A stretch of 64,000 nt of DNA from Agrobacterium genomosp. 13 str. CFBP 6927. Its GTDB lineage: Bacteria > Pseudomonadota > Alphaproteobacteria > Rhizobiales > Rhizobiaceae. Shown here in pieces: positions 7,442-17,201 of this stretch; the stretch's first letter is position 1, and every line of letters starts with the position of its first letter. Under the pieces are notes generated by a model. It was given only the letters and a program-made list of their open reading frames with translations. It ran no database searches and was not told the origin of the DNA. Position numbers and translations under genes: made by a program. The stretch lies in NCBI GenBank assembly GCA_900012615.1, contig LT009756.1, positions 1,060,958 to 1,124,957 of the forward strand, written 5' to 3'.

Positions 7442-9493
7442 TCAATCGCCACTACTCTCGTGGAAGTGATTGTAGATTTGCCGCGCCACCGCTTCGGAAA
7501 TGCCGGTAACCGCCATCAGATCGTTGAGACCGGCACGGGAAACAGCCTTCGCCGTGCCGAAATGCTGCAGCAGCGAGCGCTTGCGTCCGGGGCCGATCCC
7601 CGAGATTTCATCCAGCGGATTGCGCACCATTTCCTTCTTGCGCCGCGCCCGGTGCGAGCCGATGGCGAAACGGTGCGCTTCATCGCGCATGCGTTGAATG
7701 AAATAGAGCACGGGATCCCGTGGCGGCAGGGAAAAATCGCTGCGCCCATCCGCGAAGAAACGTTCGCGGCCCGCATCGCGGTCCACACCCTTGGCGACAC
7801 CGATGGCGATCACGCTGTCGCGTATGTCGAGTTCATCAAGGATGGCGCGCACCGCCGTCATCTGGCCCTGGCCGCCGTCGATCAGGATCACATCCGGCCA
7901 GGTGGGGAAGGGCATGTCGGCGGCTTCCTCCGGCGTTGGCGTCTGCGTCTGCCTGCGGTCGGGCTTGCCCTCTTCCTTCAACAGGCGCGAGAAGCGACGG
8001 GTCATCACCTCGCGCATCATGCCGAAGTCGTCGCCCGGCGTGATGTCGGTCGATTTGATGTTGAACTTGCGATACTGGTTCTTCACGAAACCTTCCGGCC
8101 CCGCCACCACCATGCCGCCCACGGCATTGGTGCCCATGATATGCGAGTTATCGTAAATCTCGATGCGGCGCGGCACATAGGGCAGGCTAAAGGTTTCTGC
8201 AAAACCTTTCAGCAACCGTGCCTGCGAAGAGGTCTCCGCCAGCTTGCGGCCATGCGCCTCGCGGGCATTGGCAAGAACATGGTCGGTAATGTCCTTCTTC
8301 TCGCCGCGCTGCGGCACGCTGATCGTGACCTTGTGGCCGGCTTTTTCGCCGAGTGCTGCGGCCAGCAATTCCTGTTCCTCGACGGTTTCGGACAGCAGGA
8401 TCTGCTTCGGCACCGGCTTGTCATCGTAAAACTGCGCAAGGAATGCGTTGAGAATTTCCGAGCCGGGCAGGGACGGGTCCGCCTTCGGGAAATAGGCACG
8501 ATTGCCCCAGTTCTGGCCGGTGCGGAAAAAGAACACCTGAATGCAGGAAATGCCGCCTTCGTGATGAATGGCGAAAACATCCGCTTCCTCGATACCGGCC
8601 GGATTGATGCCCTGATGGCTCTGGACATGGGAAAGTGCGGCCAGCCGGTCGCGATAGACGGCGGCGCGCTCGAAATCGAGATCCTCGGCCGCCTCGTTCA
8701 TCTGCCGCGCAATGGCGGTCTTGACGCTCTGGCTTTTGCCGGACAGGAAATCCTTGGCTTCCTTGACGAGTTCCGCATACCCCTGATCGCTGATCTCATG
8801 CGTACAGGGGCCGGAACAGCGCTTGATCTGGTAAAGAAGACAGGGACGCGTGCGGGTCTCGAAAACACTGTCGGTACAGGTGCGGATCAGGAAGGCCCGC
8901 TGCAGCGAATTGATCGTTCGGCCGACGGCGCCGGCCGATGCGAAGGGTCCGAAATAATCGCCCTTGCGCGCCCGCGCACCGCGATGCTTGAAGATCGCCG
9001 GCGCACGGTTGTCGGCGGTGATGAGAATATAGGGAAAGGACTTGTCGTCACGCAAAAGCACGTTAAAGCGCGGCCGCAAGCGCTTGATGAGGTTGGCTTC
9101 AAGCAAAAGCGCCTCTGTTTCCGTGCGGGTAGTGACGAATTCCATATGGGTAGTGAAACGCACCATCTGGGCAATGCGGTTGGAATGGACACGGCCCTGC
9201 GCATAGTTGCCGACGCGCTTCTTCAGCGAGCGCGCCTTGCCGACATAAAGCACGTCGCCCGCCTCGTTGAACATGCGGTAGACACCTGGCGAATTCGGCA
9301 GGTGTTTGACGAATTCGCCGATGAGGTCCATGCCCTTCAGGCCGGATTCATTCTTCCAGCCTGCATTCCAGTCCATGCCGGCAACGTCGCGCGGAGCCTC
9401 GGCCGCTTCTGTCGCGGCAAGGCTTGCATCGTCGTCTTCGTCGTCGGTTTCATCGAAGAGAATACCGCCATCAGGCAGCTTCTTTCCGTTCAT
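7442..9493 (-). CDS. uvrC: excinuclease ABC subunit UvrC
   Basis: A 683-residue nuclease that makes both incisions around bulky DNA lesions in nucleotide excision repair. Domains in order: a low-complexity acidic N-terminal extension (about 1-60), a GIY-YIG nuclease (NSPGVYRMF ... DVLYVGKA), a Cys-rich stretch ([13 protein letters not shown]), a UVR motif, an RNase H-like nuclease domain ([24 protein letters not shown]) and C-terminal helix-hairpin-helix repeats ([13 protein letters not shown]). Its ATG overlaps the stop of the upstream SDR gene as ATGA, so the genes are coupled. Confidence 0.97.
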   Translation of the reverse strand: MNGKKLPDGGILFDETDDEDDDASLAATEAAEAPRDVAGMDWNAGWKNESGLKGMDLIGEFVKHLPNSPGVYRMFNEAGDVLYVGKARSLKKRVGNYAQGRVHSNRIAQMVRFTTHMEFVTTRTETEALLLEANLIKRLRPRFNVLLRDDKSFPYILITADNRAPAIFKHRGARARKGDYFGPFASAGAVGRTINSLQRAFLIRTCTDSVFETRTRPCLLYQIKRCSGPCTHEISDQGYAELVKEAKDFLSGKSQSVKTAIARQMNEAAEDLDFERAAVYRDRLAALSHVQSHQGINPAGIEEADVFAIHHEGGISCIQVFFFRTGQNWGNRAYFPKADPSLPGSEILNAFLAQFYDDKPVPKQILLSETVEEQELLAAALGEKAGHKVTISVPQRGEKKDITDHVLANAREAHGRKLAETSSQARLLKGFAETFSLPYVPRRIEIYDNSHIMGTNAVGGMVVAGPEGFVKNQYRKFNIKSTDITPGDDFGMMREVMTRRFSRLLKEEGKPDRRQTQTPTPEEAADMPFPTWPDVILIDGGQGQMTAVRAILDELDIRDSVIAIGVAKGVDRDAGRERFFADGRSDFSLPPRDPVLYFIQRMRDEAHRFAIGSHRARRKKEMVRNPLDEISGIGPGRKRSLLQHFGTAKAVSRAGLNDLMAVTGISEAVARQIYNHFHESSGD

Positions 9494-10278
9494 TCATTAA
9501 TCTCCGCCACATCAGGGGTTTCCCAGCCAAGGTGCTGGCCGCCGTCGAGCGCGATCATTTGTCCGGTGACCGACGGCGTGTCGAAAAGAAAGCGAATCGT
9601 CCGCCCGAACTCGTCTGCGGCAGGACCACGCTTTAATATAAGGCCGTCGATCTGCGCCTGAAAGTCCTCCGGCGCCTGTCTTTCGCTTTTGAAGGTGGGA
9701 CCAGGTCCGATGGCATTGACCCGGACGCGTGGTGCAAAGCTCTGTGCCATCGTCCGCGTCGCGGTCCAAAGGGCGGATTTCGAAAGCGTGTAGGAATAAA
9801 AACGCGGCGTGAGCGCAAGCACGCGCTGGTCGATGATATTGACGATCAGCCCGGATTTATCCTGTGGCAATTGTTCGATGAAGGCGGCCGCGATGAGGGA
9901 AGGGGCCCTGACATGCACGGCAAAATGCGCATCGAAGACCGCCGGATCGGGGGCCTCAGCCGAATCGTTGAGGAAAACGGACGCATTGTTGACGACGACG
10001 CCGATGGGGCCGAGCGCGGAAGATGCCTGTTCGACAAGCGCCATTGTCGGCGCAGATTGTGTCAAATCCGCCTGAACGGCGACGGCTTTGCCACCGTTCT
10101 GCCTTATTTCGTTAGCGAATTCCTCGGCTTCAGCCATCGAGGCATTGGCATGGACGGCGATTGCAAAGCCGTGGGCGGCCAAATCCGTGGCGATCGCCCG
10201 CCCAAGCCTTCGGGCGGCTCCGGTTATCAAGACTGTCTTCGGTATATTTTCTTTCACGGCGGACCTGCATTTGCTCAT
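9490..10278 (-). CDS. SDR oxidoreductase, pteridine-reductase-like
   Basis: A 262-residue Rossmann-fold dehydrogenase. The NADPH motif reads TGAARRLG, the TGxxxRxG form used by pteridine reductases and FolM rather than the common TGxxxGxG. The catalytic region has Asp in NIIDQRV where most SDRs have Ser, followed by [11 protein letters not shown] (YxxxK), again as in pteridine reductases. NAIGPGPTF follows. I infer a dihydropterin or dihydromonapterin reductase-like activity. The start at 10278 (MSKCRS) is chosen over the TTG/ATG codons upstream; the ribosome-binding site is weak. It overlaps uvrC by four bases. Confidence 0.85.
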   Translation of the reverse strand: MSKCRSAVKENIPKTVLITGAARRLGRAIATDLAAHGFAIAVHANASMAEAEEFANEIRQNGGKAVAVQADLTQSAPTMALVEQASSALGPIGVVVNNASVFLNDSAEAPDPAVFDAHFAVHVRAPSLIAAAFIEQLPQDKSGLIVNIIDQRVLALTPRFYSYTLSKSALWTATRTMAQSFAPRVRVNAIGPGPTFKSERQAPEDFQAQIDGLILKRGPAADEFGRTIRFLFDTPSVTGQMIALDGGQHLGWETPDVAEINE

Positions 10279-10628
10279 CTCAGCCCTATTTGCTGGATAT
10301 AAATGCAAATCGCAAGCTGTCCGTCGGCCCCAAAAGAATTGGGCGATTTTTTATTCACAATGCAATTTCGGTTTAATTTGAATATAACTAAGTTTAAAGC
10401 CGATCTATTGCTGATTAGGCTTCTGTTAGGGTTAATAAAACCCTTGTGGCAATTAGGCAACGTCTAATTCTAGTCACGTCTCTGCCCCAAACAATTCACA
10501 TTTTGGCTCTTTGATCTCCGCATTCTCCCATCAAGTTCAGTTTCCAGAGGGGCGATTAACCCGACGATTTTTACACCGCGTCTGAAAACAATGTTTTGAG
10601 TGCAGAGCGGTCCTGAAAGGAGAATAGC
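10279..10628. other. 350-bp AT-rich intergenic region upstream of the barrel protein
   Basis: A low-GC stretch between the SDR start and the outer-membrane protein start. I see no convincing coding frame in it; an antisense frame that runs into the barrel gene is a codon-bias shadow. It presumably holds the promoters of both divergent genes and a long leader for the highly expressed barrel protein. The last bases, GAAAGGAG, form the latter's ribosome-binding site. Confidence 0.6.
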
Positions 10629-11285
10629 ATGCGTATTTTCGTAGCAACCCTTATGGCTTCGACCATGGCAGCTGCCGGCTTCTCGGCTGCTCACGCCGCT
10701 GACGCCGTAAACGAAGTGCCCCAGGCACCGGTGTCCTACGACCAGCCCGCACCGGTCAAGGATTGGTCCGGCGCTTACCTCGGTGGTACGGTCAACTATG
10801 ACTGGGGCCGTTTCAGCTCCAGCAATGACGGCCGTGACGCCAAGGGCTTCGGTGGCGGCCTCTACGGTGGTTACAACATGCAGAGCGGCCAGATCGTTTA
10901 CGGTGCTGAAGCAGACGTGAACCTGGGCGACGAGAAGGGCTCTGCCGGTACGGTTGCCGGTAACGCCGTCGAAGGCAAGCAGGGTGTCAACGGCTCGCTG
11001 CGTGGCCGCGTTGGTTACGACATGAACCCGTTCCTGCTCTATGGTACGGCCGGTCTTGCTGTCTCCGACAACAAGGTTCGTGACGCGACCTCCAAGGACA
11101 GCGCCACCGCCCTCGGTTACACCGTTGGTGCCGGTGTTGAAGCCATGGTTACGGACAACATCACCGCCCGTCTGGAATATCGCTACAGCGACTACCAGAA
11201 GAAGGACTACGGTCTCGACTCCGGCGCGTTCTCGCGTGGTTTCGACGATCATTCCGTCAAGGCTGGTATCGGCGTCAAGTTCTGA
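10629..11285 (+). CDS. outer-membrane beta-barrel protein, RopB/Omp25 type
   Basis: A 218-residue outer-membrane porin-like protein. The signal peptide MRIFVATLMASTMAAAGFSA ends near AHAAD. The mature part alternates hydrophobic and polar residues. It has the family marks WSGAYLGGTVNYDWG, GGLYGGYNMQSGQIVYGAEAD and a C-terminal ARLEYRYSDY segment, and ends VKAGIGVKF with the terminal Phe needed for Bam recognition. It is preceded by a strong AAAGGAGAA site and followed by a terminator, which suggests high expression. Relatives are RopB/RopA2 of rhizobia and Omp25/Omp31 of Brucella. Confidence 0.93.
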   Translation: MRIFVATLMASTMAAAGFSAAHAADAVNEVPQAPVSYDQPAPVKDWSGAYLGGTVNYDWGRFSSSNDGRDAKGFGGGLYGGYNMQSGQIVYGAEADVNLGDEKGSAGTVAGNAVEGKQGVNGSLRGRVGYDMNPFLLYGTAGLAVSDNKVRDATSKDSATALGYTVGAGVEAMVTDNITARLEYRYSDYQKKDYGLDSGAFSRGFDDHSVKAGIGVKF

Positions 11286-11306
11286 TCCTTCGCGGATCGA
11301 TAAAGG

Positions 11307-11336
11307 AAAAGCCGGGGTTTACGCCCCGGCTTTTTT
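11307..11336 (+). terminator. rho-independent terminator of the barrel protein
   Basis: The stem AAAGCCGGGG/CCCCGGCTTT with loop TTTACG is followed by a T run. It begins about 22 bp after the stop codon. Confidence 0.9.
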
Positions 11337-11353
11337 GTTTCTGCGACATGTGC

Positions 11354-11386
11354 CCAGAATAAATGCCCGGCGATAAGGCCGGGCAT
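11354..11386 (-). terminator. probable terminator of the GST gene
   Basis: Perfect stem ATGCCCGG/CCGGGCAT at 11363-11386. Read on the minus strand it is followed by TTTATT, 17 bp past the GST stop codon. It forms a back-to-back pair with the terminator at 11307. Confidence 0.6.
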
Positions 11387-11402
11387 CTGTCCTGCTTCTG
11401 CG

Positions 11403-11999
11403 TCAGGCGGCGGCCTTCATTTCGGCGTATGCTTCGAAACGCTTGCCGAATGTCTCGGGCCACTGCGCCAGCGCATCTCGCCCTTCAGCCCATTCACCGG
11501 CGAAACGCAGATCGAGATAGCCGATCATCGCCGCAAGCGCGAAATGGCCGCCATGCAGTTTCTTGCCGGTTTTCGGCAGGTTCGCATTCAGATGGTCGAG
11601 ACCCTTCACCACCTTTTTCCACTGCTTGTCGATCCATGGCTGGTGGATCTTGTCTTCGGGGCGAAAACGGCGCTCGTAAACGATGGCGAGCAGGCAATCC
11701 ATGATGCCGTCGCAAAGCGCCTCCAGAATTTCCACTTCCGTGCGCTTGCCGTTCTTCTTCGGGTAGAGCTTGCCGCCCGAAAGGCGGTCCAGATAGTGCA
11801 TGATCGCCACGCTGTCATAGACCGAGCCGCCATCATCCAGCAGCAGGACCGGAATCTTGCCGAGCGGATTATTGTCCATCAGCGTTGCCGGCTCGGCATT
11901 GGTGTCGACGCGCACGGAGGTGATGTCGATGCCGAGATGGCGGGCGGCCATGCGCACCTTGGCGGAGTAGGGGGAGGCGGGCGAATAGAGCAGTTCCAT
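11403..11999 (-). CDS. glutathione S-transferase family protein
   Basis: A 198-residue GST-fold protein. The N-terminal thioredoxin-like domain begins MELLYSPASPYSAKVR, with a Ser-containing active-site loop. It continues with the cis-Pro segment GKIPVLLLDDG and the glutathione-contact motif YDSVAIMHYLD. The helical C-terminal domain carries FALAAMIGYLDLRF, the family's N-capping and hydrophobic-staple region. It is probably cytosolic. The substrate is unknown and it is distinct from the GST at 2474. It is a single gene flanked by an apparent terminator. Confidence 0.9.
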   Translation of the reverse strand: MELLYSPASPYSAKVRMAARHLGIDITSVRVDTNAEPATLMDNNPLGKIPVLLLDDGGSVYDSVAIMHYLDRLSGGKLYPKKNGKRTEVEILEALCDGIMDCLLAIVYERRFRPEDKIHQPWIDKQWKKVVKGLDHLNANLPKTGKKLHGGHFALAAMIGYLDLRFAGEWAEGRDALAQWPETFGKRFEAYAEMKAAA

Positions 12000-12111
12000 G
12001 GTCGGGTCCTATGGTTGACGTCGGGTAACGAGAGTATGTCCAACAAACTACGTAGCGGCTTTATGTCTGGAAAATATGTAAAATAAAGAAATAGGGCGCA
12101 TCCGGTCCGCC

Positions 12112-12870
12112 TTAGCGAATGGGAACGATTTCTGTCGCACTGGCGCGGCAGCCCTTGCGGTCCAGCTCGGGGCACTCACGAAATGTCATGTCCCTGTTGA
12201 GACAGATGCGGACTTCCTCGAGGCGCCTTCCATCGCAGCTGATCGAGACGCCGCGTTTCGACATGCCGGGATTGGCATCGGTGAAGGCTGTTTCTATTGC
12301 GTCCGCAGAGAGGCTGGCCGCTCCGGCACCCGAGGCAATCCTCTCCGGCAGCCTGACCGTCTCGAAGGCGGCCCGGGTTGCCGAGAAATAGTCCTTCTGC
12401 GAAAGGCCGGAGCACGAGCCGTGTTTGCGCCACTGGTGGCCGATCAGGCCCATGGAAGGCATGATGTCGAACAGGGTACGGCCGATCGCGTCAGGCACAC
12501 GGTCCGGTTCGCTGCTTTTGCAGAATTCGGGATAGCCAGTCTCGTTTTGCGGCCAAAGCCCATGCACGACGAAACCGTAACGCCGGTCGCTGCCGCATTG
12601 CTGGCGATTACCGGAGCCTTCGGAACTGGCGCAGAATGCCGGCGACCAGGATAGGGAGAGAACGTAAAAATCGAAGCCGGTTCCTCGGGCTGCAGATTTT
12701 CCGCCAGCGTCGTTCCGGGCATTATCCGGCTGGGAGCGCCCGGCCGGTTGCGACGGCGGATAGATGGTCCAGCCATTTGATGAATTGCTCGGGGCGGGTT
12801 TTTCCTGCGCAAACCAAAGCGCTGCAAGCGACAGAAGACCCAAGGCGATGAAACCCGCATAACGCTTCAT
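12112..12870 (-). CDS. ribonuclease T2 family protein, exported
   Basis: A 252-residue secreted or periplasmic RNase. An N-terminal hydrophobic segment (YAGFIALGLLSLAALWFA) is followed by a Ser/Asn/Pro-rich linker. Both T2 catalytic boxes are intact: CAS1 FVVHGLWPQ and CAS2 GHQWRKHGSCSG, with the two catalytic His and the Glu/Lys region. Several Cys residues suggest disulfides. The ATG at 12870 lies about 10 bases after GGGGGAA, so I prefer it to the GTG at 12879. T2 enzymes cleave single-stranded RNA through a 2',3'-cyclic phosphate and probably scavenge RNA here. Confidence 0.95.
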   Translation of the reverse strand: MKRYAGFIALGLLSLAALWFAQEKPAPSNSSNGWTIYPPSQPAGRSQPDNARNDAGGKSAARGTGFDFYVLSLSWSPAFCASSEGSGNRQQCGSDRRYGFVVHGLWPQNETGYPEFCKSSEPDRVPDAIGRTLFDIMPSMGLIGHQWRKHGSCSGLSQKDYFSATRAAFETVRLPERIASGAGAASLSADAIETAFTDANPGMSKRGVSISCDGRRLEEVRICLNRDMTFRECPELDRKGCRASATEIVPIR

Positions 12871-13078
12871 TCCGCGCACGTTCCCCCGAAAATGGACGAC
12901 CTCATATCACCGTCGGCGACAAATCGGTCTTACATAAATTTGTGAACGGGGCAAACGGGCAATCTTCCATGAAAAGGTTGAAAGCTTCGCCGCATAACGA
13001 ATAAAGTCAGACGAATCTTCCGCGAAAGACGGAAGTCGGGCTGGGGTGAAGCTGGGGGAAATAGGCGGGCATGGCCGC

Positions 13079-14026
13079 ATGACATTGAAGAAATACATCT
13101 GGCCCGTCGTTGGTCTGGCGACAATCGGTTTTTCAGCCTGGCTGCTCTATCATGAGCTGCGCGGCCTCTCGCTTGATGACCTGTGGGAAAGCCTGATGGC
13201 AATTCGCGCGCGGGACTGGGTGTGTTCCGGCCTCTCGACGCTGGTGGCCTATGCCGCTCTTGCCGGTTACGACCGTATTGCGCTCCAGCATCTCGGCCGC
13301 AAGGTGAACTGGTTCTTCATCACGCTTACCTCTTTCACCACCTATGCGCTTTCCCACAATGTCGGCGCCTCAGTCTTTTCCGGTGCCGTGGTGCGATATC
13401 GCGCCTATACGTCCAAGGGGCTGAGCGTCGGGGAAGTTGGCGTGCTCGTCGCCCTTTGCTCTTTCACCTTCACCATTGGCACGATCATGCTTATCGGCAT
13501 GGTGCTGGTCTATGAGCCTGACATTACCGAGCGCTTTACCGGTATCCTGCCCGTAGAGGCATCGACGACAACCGGCATCCTGCTGCTTGTCGTTGTCGGT
13601 CTTTATGTGCTTGGCAGTCTCCTGAAGCTGAAACCGCTGAAAATCCGCTCGTTTTTCCTGCCCTATCCCGCGCCCAGACTGGTGGCGCAACAGCTGGTTA
13701 TCGGTCCGATCGAGCTGATCGGCGCGGCAGGCATCATCTATTTCGCGCTGCCGGAGGCGGGAAATCCGGGGTTCATGATCATCCTCGGCATATTCCTGAT
13801 TTCATTCTCGGCGGCGCTGATTTCGCACGCGCCGGGCGGGCTCGGCGTGCTGGAGCTGGTCTTCGTCACCGGCCTGCCGGATATGAACCCGGCGGACGTG
13901 ATTGCGGCGCTGCTGGTATTCCGGCTGTTCTACCTCATCATTCCCTTCATCATGGCCCTGTTCGTGATCCTGTTCTTCGAGCGATCACAGCTTGCGCAGG
14001 CGCAGAAACGGGAAGGGCTGAGGTAG
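13079..14026 (+). CDS. lysylphosphatidylglycerol synthase-like membrane protein (UPF0104)
   Basis: A 315-residue integral membrane protein with about eight hydrophobic segments, similar to the flippase (N-terminal) part of MprF. Family marks are YALSHNVGASVFSGAVVRYRAY and SHAPGGLGVLELVF. The aminoacyl-transferase domain of full MprF is absent, so it cannot itself make lysyl-PG. A role in lipid translocation is possible but unproven. I use the ATG at 13079, which lies after GGCGGG; a GTG at 13046 would add 11 residues of poor character. It is convergent with rlmJ, 2 bp apart. Confidence 0.85.
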   Translation: MTLKKYIWPVVGLATIGFSAWLLYHELRGLSLDDLWESLMAIRARDWVCSGLSTLVAYAALAGYDRIALQHLGRKVNWFFITLTSFTTYALSHNVGASVFSGAVVRYRAYTSKGLSVGEVGVLVALCSFTFTIGTIMLIGMVLVYEPDITERFTGILPVEASTTTGILLLVVVGLYVLGSLLKLKPLKIRSFFLPYPAPRLVAQQLVIGPIELIGAAGIIYFALPEAGNPGFMIILGIFLISFSAALISHAPGGLGVLELVFVTGLPDMNPADVIAALLVFRLFYLIIPFIMALFVILFFERSQLAQAQKREGLR

Positions 14027-14028
14027 GC

Positions 14029-14892
14029 TCAATCCTCCTCCGGTTTTTCCTCGCCGCGCAGCCAGAAGGCGCGGTGTGAAGCGTACCGGTCCTGCGCCAT
14101 CACCGTTTTCAGGAATGGCAGCAGCGTGTGCAGCTCGTCCTTCAGCGTATAGGGCGGGTTGACGATGATGAGGCCGGAACCGCTTAAGCCCTCCAGCCGG
14201 TCGCTTTTTACGGAAAGCTCAGCGCACAGCATCTTCGGAATCTCGAAGGATTGCAGCCGCTCGTGAAAATCCTTGATCGGCGCACCCTTTTTTAGCGGAT
14301 ACCACAGGCAATAGGTGCCGGTGGAAAAACGCCGATAGGCCTTGTTCAGGCCATCCGCGAGCCGCTGATATTCGTTCTCCAGCTCGAACGGCGGATCGAC
14401 GAGGATAAGGCCGCGCTTTTCCTTTGGCGGCAGATGTGCGCCGAGCGACAGCCATCCGTCCAGTTCGGTGACACGCACCTGATAATCGCCCTCGAACAGG
14501 CGCGACAAGGCGCGTGCATCGTCCGGATGCAGTTCCATGGCCGAAAGCCGGTCCTGCGGGCGAAACAGCATGCGCGCGAGTTTCGGCGAACCGGGGTAGA
14601 ACTGCACGCCGCCATCCGGATTGAGCTCCCTGACGGCGGAAAGATAGGGTTCCAGCAATTGGGCGATGGGGGCAGGAAGATCGGCCTCCATCAGCTTGCC
14701 GATGCCGGTCTGCCATTCGCCCGTCTTTTGCGCCTCTTCCGAGGACAGGTCGTAAAGGCCGATGCCGGCATGGGTATCCAGCACGCGAAACGCCTTGTCC
14801 TTGTTCTGCAGGTAGCGAACGAGGCGCGCGAGAATAGCGTGCTTGAGAACATCCGCGAAATTGCCGGCGTGGTAGATGTGGCGGTAGTTCAT
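14029..14892 (-). CDS. rlmJ: 23S rRNA (adenine(2030)-N(6))-methyltransferase
   Basis: A 287-residue Rossmann methyltransferase. The start NYRHIYHAGNFADVLKHAIL is the diagnostic RlmJ N-terminus. The SAM-binding region follows (LDTHAGIGLYDL), then the catalytic DPPFE motif (LILVDPPFELENEY) expected of an N6-adenine methyltransferase acting on 23S rRNA. The translation is full length. It is divergent from the molybdopterin oxidoreductase with about 95 bp between the starts, and nearly abuts the membrane protein gene at its 3' end. Confidence 0.96.
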   Translation of the reverse strand: MNYRHIYHAGNFADVLKHAILARLVRYLQNKDKAFRVLDTHAGIGLYDLSSEEAQKTGEWQTGIGKLMEADLPAPIAQLLEPYLSAVRELNPDGGVQFYPGSPKLARMLFRPQDRLSAMELHPDDARALSRLFEGDYQVRVTELDGWLSLGAHLPPKEKRGLILVDPPFELENEYQRLADGLNKAYRRFSTGTYCLWYPLKKGAPIKDFHERLQSFEIPKMLCAELSVKSDRLEGLSGSGLIIVNPPYTLKDELHTLLPFLKTVMAQDRYASHRAFWLRGEEKPEED

Positions 14893-14986
14893 GGATTTGT
14901 CTCGCTTGCCGATGGTGATGATGAATATTCTTGATGGACGTCACTTCGGCCTTTTTGCCGCATCGCTGATGCAATATAGAAAAGAC

Positions 14987-17143
14987 ATGAACGTTGCGAC
15001 CCCGATTTCCGCTAAAAACGCCACTCCGAAGGCCGAAACCCGCATCGGCCACACGGTCTGCCCGCACGACTGTCCGAGCGCCTGCGCGCTGGAAGTCGAT
15101 ATCAATGCCGAAGGCCGCATCGGCCGTGTGCGCGGCGCCAATGCCAATACGTACACCGCCGGTGTCATCTGCGCCAAGGTGGCGCGTTACTCCGAACGTA
15201 TCTATCATCCCGGCCGTTTGCTGACCCCGAAGCGCCGCAAGGGAGCAAAGGGGGCTGGCGACTGGCAGGAGCTTTCCTGGGAAGCGGCGCTGGACGAGAT
15301 CGCCGACGCCTTCGTCAAGGCTGAAGCCCGGCACGGCGCGGAGGCCATCTGGCCCTATTTCTACGCCGGAACCATGGGGCAGGTGCAGCGCGATTCCATC
15401 GAGCGCCTGCGCCATGCCAAGAAATATTCCGGCTTCTTCGGGTCGATCTGCACCAACATGGCCTGGACCGGTTATGTCATGGGCACGGGCGCGCTGCGCG
15501 GTCCCGATCCGCGTGAGATCGCCAAAGCCGATGTCGTCGTCATCTGGGGCACCAATGCTGTCGCCACCCAGGTCAATGTCATGACCCATGCGGTCAAGGC
15601 CCGCAAGGAACGCGGCGCGAAGATCGTCGTCGTCGATATCTACGACAATCCGACCATGAAACAGGCGGATATGCGCATCGTCGTGCGTCCGGGCACGGAT
15701 GCCGCGCTTGCCTGCGCCATCATGCACATCGCCTTCCGCGACGGTTATGCCGACCGCGACTACATGGCGCGGTTTGCGGACGATCCGGCCGGGTTGGAGG
15801 CGCATCTGAAGACAAAGACGCCGCAATGGGCGTCTGAAATCACCGGTCTCTCCGTCGAGGAGATCGAGGATTTCGCAAGGCTCGTCGGCACGACAAAAAA
15901 GACCTTCTTCCGTCTGGGTTACGGTTTTGCCCGCCAGCGTAACGGCGCTGTCGCCATGCATGCTGCGCTGTCTATCGCGACGGTTCTCGGCTCCTGGCAA
16001 TATGAGGGCGGCGGCGCCTTTCATAACAATGGTGATATCTTCCGGCTCAACAAGGCGGAGCTGATGGGCACGGCCTATGCCGACCCTGGCGTGCGCCAGC
16101 TCGACCAGTCGCAGATCGGCCGCGTGCTGACGGGTGACGCGGAAGCGCTGCGTCATGGCGGCCCGGTGACGGCGCTGCTCATCCAGAATACCAATCCCGT
16201 CAATGTCGCACCCGAGCAGCGGCTGGTGAAGCAGGGTTTCCTGCGCGACGATCTTTTCGTTGCCGTGCATGAGCAGTTCATGACGGAGACGGCTGAAGTT
16301 GCCGATATCGTGCTGCCCGCCACCATGTTCCTCGAACATGACGATATCTACCGTGCCGGCGGCCAGAACCACATTCTGCTCGGCCCCAAACTGGTGGAGC
16401 CGCCGGAAACGGTGCGCACCAATCTCTTCGTTATCGAAGAACTGGCGAAACGTCTCGGCATCGACCATATGCCGGGTTTCGGCCTTTCGGCCCGCGACCA
16501 TGTCGACCGCATGTTGAAAGTCAGCGGCTGGGGCGATTTCGACACGCTGGCGGAAGAAAAATGGATCGATGCGCAGCCTGCTTTCGAGGTGGCGCATTAT
16601 CTCGAGGGTTTCGGTTATGGCGACGGAAAATTCCGCTTCAGCCCCGAATGGGCGACAGGGCCGTCTCCCAACCGGCCGCCGAAGAATATCGGCGTGATGG
16701 GCCCCGTTTCGCAATTCCCAAAATTCCCGGATCAGGTGGACGTCATCGAAACGGCCGATCAGGATCATCCATTCAGGCTGGCGACATCGCCGGCGCGCAA
16801 CTTCCTGAACTCCACTTTCGCGGAAACGAAAACCTCCGTGCAGAAGGAAGGCCGTCCGGAACTGATGATCTGTCCCGAGGACGCCAGCCGCAACGATATT
16901 GCCGATGGCGACATCGTGCGCATCGGCAATGGTCGCGGCGAAGTACGCCTCCATGCAAAAATCGTGGAGGGTGCCAGATCCGGCGTTTTGGTCGCTGAAG
17001 GGCTGTGGCCCAACAAGGCGCATCTGGACGGGGAGGGTATCAACGTGCTGACCGGTGCCGATGCCGTTGCCCCCTATGGCGGCGCGGCTTTCCACGACAA
17101 CAAGGTGTGGCTGCGCCGGGAAGATCAGACCAGCCAGACTTGA
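14987..17143 (+). CDS. molybdopterin-dependent oxidoreductase, substrate unknown
   Basis: A 718-residue cytoplasmic enzyme of the DMSO reductase superfamily. The N-terminus has an iron-sulfur motif C-x3-C-x3-C (CPHDCPSAC) with a fourth Cys about 28 residues later. The Mo-bis-PGD domains follow (VIWGTNAVATQVN, DIYDNPTMKQADMRIVVRPGTD), and then a C-terminal dinucleotide-binding domain (SPARNFLNSTF ... DGDIVRIGNGRGEV). No Tat signal is seen. I start at the ATG at 14987 because upstream codons would run into the divergent rlmJ promoter. It is not next to any electron-transfer subunit. The Nudix gene begins 58 bp downstream. Confidence 0.9.
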   Translation: MNVATPISAKNATPKAETRIGHTVCPHDCPSACALEVDINAEGRIGRVRGANANTYTAGVICAKVARYSERIYHPGRLLTPKRRKGAKGAGDWQELSWEAALDEIADAFVKAEARHGAEAIWPYFYAGTMGQVQRDSIERLRHAKKYSGFFGSICTNMAWTGYVMGTGALRGPDPREIAKADVVVIWGTNAVATQVNVMTHAVKARKERGAKIVVVDIYDNPTMKQADMRIVVRPGTDAALACAIMHIAFRDGYADRDYMARFADDPAGLEAHLKTKTPQWASEITGLSVEEIEDFARLVGTTKKTFFRLGYGFARQRNGAVAMHAALSIATVLGSWQYEGGGAFHNNGDIFRLNKAELMGTAYADPGVRQLDQSQIGRVLTGDAEALRHGGPVTALLIQNTNPVNVAPEQRLVKQGFLRDDLFVAVHEQFMTETAEVADIVLPATMFLEHDDIYRAGGQNHILLGPKLVEPPETVRTNLFVIEELAKRLGIDHMPGFGLSARDHVDRMLKVSGWGDFDTLAEEKWIDAQPAFEVAHYLEGFGYGDGKFRFSPEWATGPSPNRPPKNIGVMGPVSQFPKFPDQVDVIETADQDHPFRLATSPARNFLNSTFAETKTSVQKEGRPELMICPEDASRNDIADGDIVRIGNGRGEVRLHAKIVEGARSGVLVAEGLWPNKAHLDGEGINVLTGADAVAPYGGAAFHDNKVWLRREDQTSQT

Positions 17144-17201
17144 TATTGCGCCGCAACAGGGGCAGGCTCAGATAATTGCACGACAGGCAGGGACATATCC
17201 G

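Noticed and set aside
7460..9661. A 733-codon plus-strand frame over uvrC
   Set aside because: Shadow of the uvrC coding strand, with no ribosome-binding site and no recognisable domain.
14219..17095. A 958-codon minus-strand open frame across rlmJ and the molybdopterin enzyme
   Set aside because: It lies antisense to well-recognised genes and has low-complexity translation typical of GC-rich third-position bias. Only its rlmJ frame segment elsewhere is real.
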